From: JBFXIE01 sp050176255 | Lineage (GTDB): Bacteria > Pseudomonadota > Gammaproteobacteria > Burkholderiales > Burkholderiaceae_C | DNA length: 31,583 nt | Assembly (NCBI RefSeq): GCF_050176255.1 | Contig: NZ_JBFXIE010000036.1 | Reading direction: 5' to 3' (one strand) | Part shown: positions 1 through 4,387 of the stretch, in pieces | Layout: every line of letters starts with the position of its first letter | Numbering within the stretch: position 1 is the first letter of the stretch | The notes under the pieces: generated by a model | Seen by the model: the letters and a program-made list of their open reading frames with translations, nothing else | Told to the model about the DNA's origin: nothing | The model's database searches: none | Program-made: the position numbers and the translations under genes

Positions 1-70
1 CTCGGTGGCGCAATGCTTTTTCGCAGTTCGCGCCCGTCGTCAATTTCGGGTTACCCGTTTTGGCTTCTGG
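1..70 (+). other. 3' end of a noncoding cassette (partial)
   Basis: The first 77 bases, including the R'' core of the first attC, align without gaps to 2524-2600 with about 66 matches by eye. That second copy is the tail of the ORF-less cassette D. The window therefore opens inside another member of the same noncoding cassette family, cut off at its left. No gene is supported here; the reading frame that enters from this side crosses the attC and is not credible upstream of 133. Confidence 0.6.
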
Positions 71-129
71 GTCTAACTATTCGTCGCAGCCGACCGCCTA
101 CGGCGGCGGCTGAACTCAGGGCGTTAGCT
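71..129 (+). repeat. attC site 1
   Basis: R'' core GTCTAAC at 71-77 and R' core GTTAGCT at 123-129 flank a stem of CAGCCG-A-CCGCC against GGCGGCGGCTG with a TAC loop. The A is the extrahelical base expected for integrase recognition of folded bottom-strand attC. Total length is about 59 bp. It belongs to the same sequence subclass as the sites at 2276 and 2913, sharing a TGAACTCAGG stretch before R'. Confidence 0.88.
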
Positions 130-132
130 CGT

Positions 133-531
133 ATGTGGAAAGCAGCTGCCATAGTTGGTGCAATAGAGTTATTTATTTATGCAGTCATGGCCATAGTCGC
201 AATGGTGCGAGCGGGATCTGGAAGCGGAGTATGGATTCCTATGCTGCCGGTGTTCTGGGCTATCTTGGCCTTTAGACTCTGGATTATTCTGCGTATTGCT
301 GATGCATTTGCTGATTCTGGATCATGGCAATTTGTCATCGTCACAGCCATCTTTGGATTTTTTCTATCGATGATTCTGCTTATATTTCTCGGGGCTAGAT
401 CAGATAGCTGGAAATACTACAGTCCCATCGTGCTCCCACTCATGGCACACATCAGTTCTGCGGCGCTAGCATGCTGCTTGGTCTTTCGCCGCAAATCGAA
501 TCATCACGTTCAAGTAGAGGAATCCTTGTGA
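133..531 (+). CDS. Cassette A: small four-helix membrane protein, unknown
   Basis: A 132-residue protein with four hydrophobic segments at roughly residues 8-27, 34-54, 65-88 and 98-118 and a short basic tail (RRKSNHH). I do not recognise a family. The start was placed at the ATG 4 bases after the R' core of attC 1, because the longer upstream reading runs through the attC itself. The gene is AT-richer than the backbone, as usual for cassette genes. Its own attC (from 549) follows 17 bases after the stop and is interrupted by an insertion-sequence remnant. Expression would normally depend on an upstream integron promoter; no strong own promoter is obvious. An integral inner-membrane location is inferred only from hydrophobicity. 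Confidence 0.7.
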   Translation: MWKAAAIVGAIELFIYAVMAIVAMVRAGSGSGVWIPMLPVFWAILAFRLWIILRIADAFADSGSWQFVIVTAIFGFFLSMILLIFLGARSDSWKYYSPIVLPLMAHISSAALACCLVFRRKSNHHVQVEESL

Positions 532-548
532 ATAGGCGAGCGCCGCGA

Positions 549-595
549 GCTAACCTATCGGTCAAGCGGACTGGCCTACAGCCAGCCGCTTACCT
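549..595 (+). repeat. attC site 2, left part (interrupted)
   Basis: R'' core GCTAACC at 549-555 is followed by a good attC stem: AAGCGG-A-CTGGC (564-575) pairs with GCCAGCCGCTT (581-591) over a CTACA loop, again with a single extrahelical A. The expected R' core is missing at this spot and instead appears about 510 bases later at 1107-1113 (GTTAGGT). Joining 549-595 to about 1105-1113 gives a normal-length attC, so the site was split by an insertion. Confidence 0.82.
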
Positions 596-636
596 TGTCC
601 TACAAGGGCTTCCCCACCTTTGCAAGCGCAACCCAT

Positions 637-679
637 CCTGAGTTGATTGCAGCGCAATCGACTCAGGCAAACGGTTTGC
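637..679. ncRNA. Structured right-end region; possible IS1111 guide-RNA remnant
   Basis: Two adjacent hairpins lie downstream of the transposase fragment: a 14-bp stem at 637-650 with 654-667 over a 3-base loop (one mismatch, a G-U pair if read on the plus strand), and a second, GCAAAC/GTTTGC, at 667-679. In IS1111-type elements the noncoding region after the transposase is known to encode the RNA that specifies the target (seekRNA/bridge RNA). The hairpins are seen directly; that they belong to such an RNA is inference, and I found no convincing guide match to the attC flanks. Confidence 0.35.
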
Positions 680-768
680 GGTTTTCAATCCAGATCGACT
701 CCCAGCCCAGTGTTGGCGGCGTGTTGATGCTCTGTGGCAAGCGGTGCGGACGGCGGTACTACAAACGG

Positions 769-987
769 TCATGTGTAGCCAAAGTTTTGAAACTCGCGCG
801 CCCAGTGATGTGCGCCGGAGCACGCTTCCATGCCGATGAGGCAAGGTGGCAGCGAGGCGATGAGTTCGAGCAATTTGGAGCGCGCCACGCTGGGGCGTAC
901 CAGTGCGCTCTTGCCTGTGGCATCTACGCCGTGAACAGCAAAGACGTTCTTGGCGAGATCGATTCCGATGGTGACAATGGCAGACAT
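769..987 (-). pseudogene. Truncated IS110-family transposase (N-terminal 72 aa)
   Basis: The protein opens with an IGIDLAKNVFAVHG stretch and continues to IGMEACSGAHHWARE, the conserved N-terminal RuvC-like (DEDD) segment of IS110/IS1111 transposases. The catalytic Asp is near residue 10 and the Glu near residue 54. Reading stops at 769 after ...EFQNFGYT; the other two catalytic acidic residues and the C-terminal serine-containing Tnp20 domain, which full-length proteins of roughly 340 residues possess, are absent. The ATG at 985-987 is preceded by an AGGGGAAG ribosome-binding site, so it is preferred over the longer in-frame start at 1104. It cannot be active by itself. Confidence 0.8.
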
Positions 988-1104
988 GGACTTCCCCTTC
1001 CACAAAACGAGTGAGTTGATGAGAGGTTGCACTTCCCATCGTGGCACTTTGATGCCGTACCCCGCAACTGCGCGGATCACTCGGGACGGGGAAGTCCCTT
1101 TCAT

Positions 1105-1113
1105 TCGTTAGGT
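1105..1113 (+). repeat. attC site 2, right part (R' core)
   Basis: TTCGTTAGGT contains the R' core GTTAGGT (1107-1113) that completes the attC begun at 549. The ATG of cassette B follows after 1 base. Confidence 0.75.
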
Positions 1114-1114
1114 C

Positions 1115-1417
1115 ATGAAAGTAATTAACCAATTCCCAGAGCCAGGAGAGGAAGCGGGGTTAGCCAAGAAGCTCAAGAAGGCATGGATTTCCATTACCCT
1201 AACGTGCCTCGCTTCGTCCCTTATTTCTGGACTAATCACTCTTGCAATACCAGGCTGTCATTGCGATGAAGGCGCAGGTTGCAATGGGTGTGGGCTAAAT
1301 TTTATTTTTGAATTTCTTATCTTTGGGGGATTCATTGGCTTCATATTTTCTCTAATTCTTTGGCCATTCGTTGCCATAATAATAGGATTAATAGCAATCT
1401 TCAAAAGCCGTTCCTAA
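1115..1417 (+). CDS. Cassette B: small membrane protein with Cys-rich loop, unknown
   Basis: A 100-residue protein. A charged N-terminus (residues 1-22) is followed by a hydrophobic segment (about 24-45), a loop holding four cysteines within 12 residues (CHC...C..C), and two further hydrophobic stretches (about 62-80 and 82-96). The family is not recognised. The clustered cysteines could bind a metal or form disulfides, but nothing shows which. The ATG lies directly behind the R' core of the interrupted attC 2, and the stop codon TAA is part of the R'' core of attC 3, so the gene fills its cassette completely. It is AT-rich relative to the chromosomal genes. There is no obvious Shine-Dalgarno sequence because the start abuts the recombination site. 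Confidence 0.68.
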   Translation: MKVINQFPEPGEEAGLAKKLKKAWISITLTCLASSLISGLITLAIPGCHCDEGAGCNGCGLNFIFEFLIFGGFIGFIFSLILWPFVAIIIGLIAIFKSRS

Positions 1418-1471
1418 CATCTCGCTCAAGCCGACCCGCCTTCGGCGGGCGGCTTATCTTTTTCGTTAGAT
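1412..1471 (+). repeat. attC site 3
   Basis: R'' core TCCTAAC (1412-1418) and R' core GTTAGAT (1465-1471) flank AAGCCG-A-CCCGCC paired with GGCGGGCGGCTT over a TTC loop, with an extrahelical A. It is of a different subclass from attC 1 and 4 (ends CTTTTTC before R') and overlaps the stop codon of cassette B. Confidence 0.88.
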
Positions 1472-1492
1472 ACCCAGGGAAAAGGTTCAGTT

Positions 1493-2281
1493 ATGCATTT
1501 CAGAAATGGCTTTCTTTTTATTGGCTCCCTCTTCGCTGTGGCATTCCACCCTGTAGTCATCGCGGGAAGCAATAGCCAAGATGTACTCGGCGTCTCTACT
1601 GGCATGGGTCTAGAAGAAGCGGATTTAATAATTAAAAATAATTTTCCAAAATTAAAAAGAAAGTCTATAAAAAACCACCTAGGCAAAGAATATGGCTTCA
1701 CCTACTCCATCAATCCAAATGAATCTGGTAGATTTCAAATAACCATAGCATATACATCCAGCAACAAAGTGTACTTTATTGGTCAGGCAAAAAGTTTTGA
1801 TGCAGCCGAACAGCCATTATTTACCACCGTACGTAAACAATTTTCCGAAAAATATGGAGAGCCAACTACCCCACTGATAAGTGATGTACCAGAAACTAAA
1901 GGTAGAACATTCTGGCGCCCAGAATATATGGCTCAATGGTCATTCAATGAAAATAATGATCTTATAAGAATTGATGGGCAATATTCATTCTCAAAAGATC
2001 CATGCAGCGATTTTTCGGGTGGCATGACGCACTCGCAAACAAGAGGTATTAGTCTAGATATACCCGCTACTGTGCCATCACCCATGAAATGCAAGAGACA
2101 GATAAAATCCATCATTAGAATAGACTACTATACACGAAGAGTCTCCTCTTTCTCTATTGGCGTCACCGATACAGACTTAATATTCAAGGACAAAATACTT
2201 GGAGAAAGTAGCAGGTCGTTATTTGATCGCCAGGAAAAGATAAAGAAGAATACATCCTCTGATCCAAAAATAAAGCTCTAA
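1493..2281 (+). CDS. Cassette C: predicted secreted protein, unknown
   Basis: A 262-residue protein with a typical Sec signal peptide: positive start (MHFRNG), a hydrophobic core, and likely cleavage near residue 24-25 (VIAG/SNSQ). The mature part is hydrophilic, rich in Lys, Ser and aromatic residues, with two cysteines (near residues 168 and 200) that could form a disulfide. Repeated patterns of the form G-F-T/Q-F-T-I suggest beta structure, but I cannot name a family. Codon use is strikingly AT-rich (AAA, ATA, AAT) compared with every chromosomal gene in the window, a sign of foreign origin. It starts 22 bases after attC 3, and its stop overlaps the R'' core of attC 4. A periplasmic or outer-surface role is inferred only from the signal peptide. 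Confidence 0.8.
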   Translation: MHFRNGFLFIGSLFAVAFHPVVIAGSNSQDVLGVSTGMGLEEADLIIKNNFPKLKRKSIKNHLGKEYGFTYSINPNESGRFQITIAYTSSNKVYFIGQAKSFDAAEQPLFTTVRKQFSEKYGEPTTPLISDVPETKGRTFWRPEYMAQWSFNENNDLIRIDGQYSFSKDPCSDFSGGMTHSQTRGISLDIPATVPSPMKCKRQIKSIIRIDYYTRRVSSFSIGVTDTDLIFKDKILGESSRSLFDRQEKIKKNTSSDPKIKL

Positions 2282-2334
2282 CTGTTCATTACAGCCGACC
2301 GCTTACGGCAGCGGCTGAACTCAGGGCGTTAGCA
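2276..2334 (+). repeat. attC site 4
   Basis: R'' core CTCTAAC (2276-2282) and R' core GTTAGCA (2328-2334). The stem is CAGCCG-A-C... against ...GCGGCTG with an extrahelical A and a TAC loop; one mid-stem mismatch distinguishes it from attC 1, with which it otherwise shares the TGAACTCAGGGC stretch. It contains the cassette C stop codon. Confidence 0.87.
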
Positions 2335-2593
2335 CCACCGAAACCCTGCTTTATTTCGCCCATGCTTTTTCAAACGGCATTTAATTTCTCAAGCGCTGTT
2401 CAGCGCTGGGTTTGCCGTTGTTCCGGGCTTCGCCTGTTGACTTTGCGTCGGTTTGTGGTTTTTTGGCCTCTAGCCCTTGTGTAGCAAGCGCAAGCAGCTA
2501 TCGTTTTTGCAGTGCAGTGTTGCCTCGGTGGCGCTGTGCTCTCTCGCAGTTCGTGCCCGTAGCCAAGTTCGGGCTACCCGTTTTGGCTTTTGG
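2335..2593 (+). other. Cassette D: ORF-less cassette
   Basis: About 260 bases between attC 4 and attC 5 hold no credible gene. The longest frame (from 2412) is rich in Cys, Ser and Arg in the manner of noncoding GC-rich DNA, and runs straight through attC 5 to a stop well into the next cassette. Its 3' third matches the first 77 bases of the window, and its central part (about 2408-2467) resembles 3046-3105 beyond the end of the array. It also contains a looser version of the chromosomal 48-bp repeat at about 2467-2514. ORF-less cassettes are known in other integrons and may carry promoters or small RNAs; no specific role can be shown here. Confidence 0.65.
2467..2514 (+). repeat. 48-bp dispersed repeat, diverged copy 1
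   Basis: Reads CCTCTAGC, CTTGTG, CAAGCGCAAGCAGCTAT in the same order and spacing as the backbone repeat copies (for example 8449 and 28439), but the final hairpin half is degraded. It is the only copy inside the cassette array. Confidence 0.5.
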
Positions 2594-2653
2594 TTCTAAC
2601 ATTTCGGTCGCGCCGACCCGCCTACGGCGGTCGGCTTACCTCGCTCGTTGGAT
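2594..2653 (+). repeat. attC site 5
   Basis: R'' core TTCTAAC (2594-2600) and R' core GTTGGAT (2647-2653, a permitted GTTRRRY variant). Stem GCCGACCCGCC against GGCGGTCGGC over a TAC loop, leaving one extra C unpaired. Same subclass as attC 3. Confidence 0.85.
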
Positions 2654-2670
2654 ATTTTCTGGAACCTGCG

Positions 2671-2955
2671 ATGCCATTTCCACCGTCTGAACGAAAAGCT
2701 CTCCTTGCCGTCAAGGGCATTGGCCCGACGGTTGTGGCTCGGCTTGAACAAATGGGGTATGAATCCTTGGCGCATTTAAGCCAAGCCAATGCTCTTGATA
2801 TTGTTTCAAAAGCGTCTTCAATTGTTGGCTCAACGTGTTGGAAAAATAGTCCGCAAGCCCGCGCAGCCATTCAGTCTGCCATTGCCCTCGCGCAATCTCA
2901 TCAGGCGCAAATGTCTAACATTTCGTCGCGGCCAACCGCCTGCGACGGCGGCTGA
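2671..2955 (+). CDS. Cassette E: helix-hairpin-helix (Cdd1-like) protein
   Basis: A 94-residue protein. The N-terminal SERKALLAVKGIGPTVVARL segment is a helix-hairpin-helix with the GIG hairpin, followed by a second helical unit (MGYESLAHLSQANALDIVSKA) and a CWKNSP...AIALAQ tail. This matches the small Cdd1/pathogenicity-locus HhH family often seen in cassettes. HhH motifs typically bind DNA backbone non-specifically; the biological role is unknown. The chosen ATG lies 17 bases after attC 5 and follows a plausible start context; the longer frame from 2590 runs through the attC. The last residues, from SNISSRPT to the stop, are encoded by attC 6 itself because no stop occurs before the R'' core. 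Confidence 0.8.
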   Translation: MPFPPSERKALLAVKGIGPTVVARLEQMGYESLAHLSQANALDIVSKASSIVGSTCWKNSPQARAAIQSAIALAQSHQAQMSNISSRPTACDGG

Positions 2956-2970
2956 ACTCAGGCGTTAGTC
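2913..2970 (+). repeat. attC site 6 (last in array)
   Basis: R'' core GTCTAAC (2913-2919) and R' core GTTAGTC (2964-2970); stem of CCGCC-type pairing against GGCGGCTG with more mismatches than the other sites. It encodes the C-terminus and stop codon of cassette E. No further attC is seen to the right. Confidence 0.83.
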
Positions 2971-3219
2971 CGCCCCCCCATTCCATTCATGCAGGCCAGC
3001 AGTTGTTCCAGCGTTTCGCCATTTTCAAAGGCTTGGCCTTTTGGGGTTTGGCCGTTGCGCCGGGCTTCGCCTGCAAGCTGCCCGTCGGTTTCAAGCTTTT
3101 TTGGCCACTTGCGCCCAACCCGCTGTCTGGCGTGAGCGCCCGGCCCAACAAATAGCCCCCTCTGGGCGCCGGTTACCGCTACAGTGGCTGCAAGCGTTCA
3201 GCTCACCCAGGAGGTTCAG
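2971..3219. other. Array-chromosome junction, no gene
   Basis: About 250 bases without a credible gene. The stretch 3046-3105 is a diverged relative of the middle of cassette D (shared GGGCTTCGCCTG, CGTCGGTTT and TTTTTTGGCC blocks), suggesting an old ORF-less cassette that lost its attC. The rest is GC-rich and featureless by eye. Confidence 0.5.
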
Positions 3220-3362
3220 ATGGCCCACGACAACACCACGGCGCCTGAAGTGCGCAGCCTGAAAAAATGCTGCACAGCCAGGAGAAGACCGTCGTCAGCC
3301 GGATGCTGCTCAAGAACCCGGCGGGCAATGTGACGCTGTTTGCTTTTGAGGGCGGCGATTGA
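3220..3362 (+). pseudogene. Cupin-domain protein remnant (frameshifted, truncated)
   Basis: An ATG at 3220 with an excellent CAGGAGGT ribosome-binding site opens MAHDNTTAPEVRSLKK, then the frame shifts near 3262-3269. In the new frame the sequence reads EKTVVSRMLLKNPAGNV then TLFAFEGGD and stops at 3360-3362. The VVSRMLLKNPAGNVTLFAF stretch resembles the N-terminal part of small single-domain cupins, where it is normally followed by a metal-binding HTAPFDALV segment that is absent here. So the gene has both a frameshift and loss of its 3' two thirds. A terminator follows at 3372. The truncation lies right next to the end of the cassette array, which may mark the edge of a rearrangement. Confidence 0.6.
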
Positions 3363-3371
3363 TTCTTCGCG

Positions 3372-3391
3372 GCGCATCTTGCGCTTTTTTT
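3372..3391 (+). terminator. Rho-independent terminator
   Basis: GCGCA-TCT-TGCGC stem (3372-3384) followed directly by seven T. It lies between the cupin remnant and the YegP-like gene and would insulate the latter from read-through out of the cassette array. Confidence 0.65.
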
Positions 3392-3413
3392 GTCTCAACC
3401 GAGGAGCTTGCAA

Positions 3414-3746
3414 ATGACTGTTTTATTTGAACTCAGCAAAAGTAGCGACGGGCAGTTTCGTTTTGTTCTCAAGGGGGACGGCGCCGAGGCGCTGCTGACC
3501 AGCGAGCTGTACAAGACCAAGGCCTCGGCGGAGAACGGCATTGCGTCGGTGCAGACCAACTGCGCCAACGAAGCGCGCTACGAGCGCAAAACCGCCGCCA
3601 ATGGCAAGGCTTTCTTCAACCTGAAGGCCAGCAACGGGCAGGTGATTGGCACAAGCCCGATGTACGTCGACGAGCCAGCGCGTGAGGCCGCCATTGCCAG
3701 CCTGCGGGCGCACGGCGCAGCCACCACGGTCAAAGACAACACCTGA
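3414..3746 (+). CDS. YegP-family (DUF1508) protein
   Basis: A 110-residue protein made of two tandem DUF1508 repeats. The first is FELSKSSDGQFRFVLKGDGA...LLTSELYKTKASAENGIASV; the second is YERKTAANGKAFFNLKASNG...SPMYVDEPAREAAIASLRAH. Each repeat carries the typical F-x-L-K-A/G-x-N/D-G and Y-x-x-K/E-x-A-x-x-x-I-x-S pattern. UPF0339/YegP proteins are small cytoplasmic proteins of unknown biochemical role. The start at 3414 is preferred to the in-frame 3390 start because GAGGAG lies 8 bases upstream of the ATG and the family begins near this residue. The next gene (HIT family) is convergent. Confidence 0.85.
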   Translation: MTVLFELSKSSDGQFRFVLKGDGAEALLTSELYKTKASAENGIASVQTNCANEARYERKTAANGKAFFNLKASNGQVIGTSPMYVDEPAREAAIASLRAHGAATTVKDNT

Positions 3747-3819
3747 GCTGACGACTCCACTACCGGTCACCCGCAGCCTGCACCGCGGGCATGCCGCACC
3801 GACAGGCGCGGGCGTGCAG

Positions 3820-4239
3820 CTACGAGCCCAACGCCCGCCGCAACTGGGCCTCCAGCGCGGGCAGGCGCTCGCGCAGGGCGTCTTCTTGCTGCGCGGCGCG
3901 TGGGCGCTGGGCTGTGGCCCAGACGGGCGCCGGGAAGTGGCTGTCCCAGTCAAAACGTGCAATCACATGCCAGTGCAGGTGCGCCACCATGTTGCCCAGC
4001 GTGGCCAGGTTGATTTTGGTGGGCTGCAGGTGCTGGCGCAGGGCTTGCTCGACCTGCACCACCACGTCCATGCAGTGCGCGCGCTGCGATGCGGTCAGGT
4101 CAGAAAACTCGGCCACGTGGGCGTTCCAGACGACGCGGTAAAACGCCGGAAACCCCGACTCGTCCGCGCGGATCACGCGCAGCTGCTTGCCGCGCCAGAT
4201 GAGCGCGCCGCCATCTTCCGTGCACAGGGGGCAACTCAT
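3820..4239 (-). CDS. HIT-family nucleotide hydrolase/transferase
   Basis: A 139-residue protein with the histidine triad HLHWHVIARF near residues 88-97, preceded by the usual NMVAHLH segment, and an N-terminal CPLC pair that could bind zinc. HIT proteins hydrolyse or transfer nucleoside monophosphates (AMP-lysine, ApnA, ADP-sulfate types); the substrate of this one cannot be read from the sequence. The second of two nearby ATG codons (4239) was chosen because GGAG lies 8 bases upstream, while for the ATG at 4245 the spacing would be only about 2. It is transcribed in the same direction as the large oxidoreductase upstream of it, with a 148-base hairpin-rich gap between them. Cytoplasmic. Confidence 0.85.
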   Translation of the reverse strand: MSCPLCTEDGGALIWRGKQLRVIRADESGFPAFYRVVWNAHVAEFSDLTASQRAHCMDVVVQVEQALRQHLQPTKINLATLGNMVAHLHWHVIARFDWDSHFPAPVWATAQRPRAAQQEDALRERLPALEAQLRRALGS

Positions 4240-4254
4240 TGGCATCACTCCATC

Positions 4255-4387
4255 CAAGTCGCATGAGTCCGGCGCGGCGCCAAGCCAGGGACACCGAGCA
4301 AGGGCCGCCCCGCAGCGAAGGTGTCGTCCCCCTCCCGCGCAGCGACAGAGGGGCAAGGCGCGAAGCGACTCAGGGGGAGCTTCATTG
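4255..4387. repeat. GC-rich hairpin-forming intergenic block
   Basis: The gap between the large oxidoreductase and the HIT gene contains complementary TCCCCCT (4327-4333) and AGGGGGA (4372-4378) blocks and several AGCGAC/GTCGC-type pairings. It has the look of a dispersed intergenic repeat of this bacterial family and may act as a transcription barrier. Only one copy is visible in the window, so its repetitive nature is a memory-based inference. Confidence 0.35.

Larger units (their letters stand above)
596..1104 (-). mobile_element. Internally deleted IS110-family (IS1111 type) element inside attC
   Basis: The insertion carries the first 72 codons of an IS110-family transposase on the minus strand. 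Near its ends lie imperfect subterminal inverted repeats: AAGGGCTTCCCC at 604-615 against GGGGAAGTCCCT at 1088-1099, 10 of 12 pairing. Subterminal rather than terminal repeats, and insertion at the R' side of an attC, are the hallmarks described for the IS1111-attC group. At about 0.5 kb it keeps both ends but lacks most of the transposase, so it is non-autonomous. The right end (596-768) contains two tight hairpins. End coordinates are approximate to a few bases because these elements make no reliable target duplication. Confidence 0.75.
1..2970 (+). mobile_element. Integron gene-cassette array (distal part)
   Basis: Six sites with attC architecture (R'' core ending in TAAC, a hairpin stem with an unpaired extra base, R' core of the form GTTRRRY) recur about every 0.3-1 kb and separate short, AT-rich, mostly unrecognised reading frames, all in the same orientation. 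This is the signature of an integron cassette array. Because cassette genes read rightward and attC lies at each gene's 3' end, the integrase and attI should be to the left, outside the window. No tyrosine recombinase gene is visible here. The array ends at the last attC around 2970, after which backbone-like GC-rich sequence resumes. Whether it is a sedentary chromosomal integron or a mobile one cannot be decided from this window. Confidence 0.88.

Noticed and set aside
988..1104. Longer transposase start at 1104
   Set aside because: The extra 39 codons cover the left-end repeats of the IS, and the start at 987 has a clear ribosome-binding site and matches the family N-terminus.
590..1132. 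180-codon minus-strand frame across the IS remnant
   Set aside because: Runs in a different frame from the transposase, crosses the attC halves, and shows no family similarity.
2412..2690. 92-codon frame through cassette D
   Set aside because: Passes through attC 5, has no ribosome-binding site, and a composition typical of noncoding DNA.
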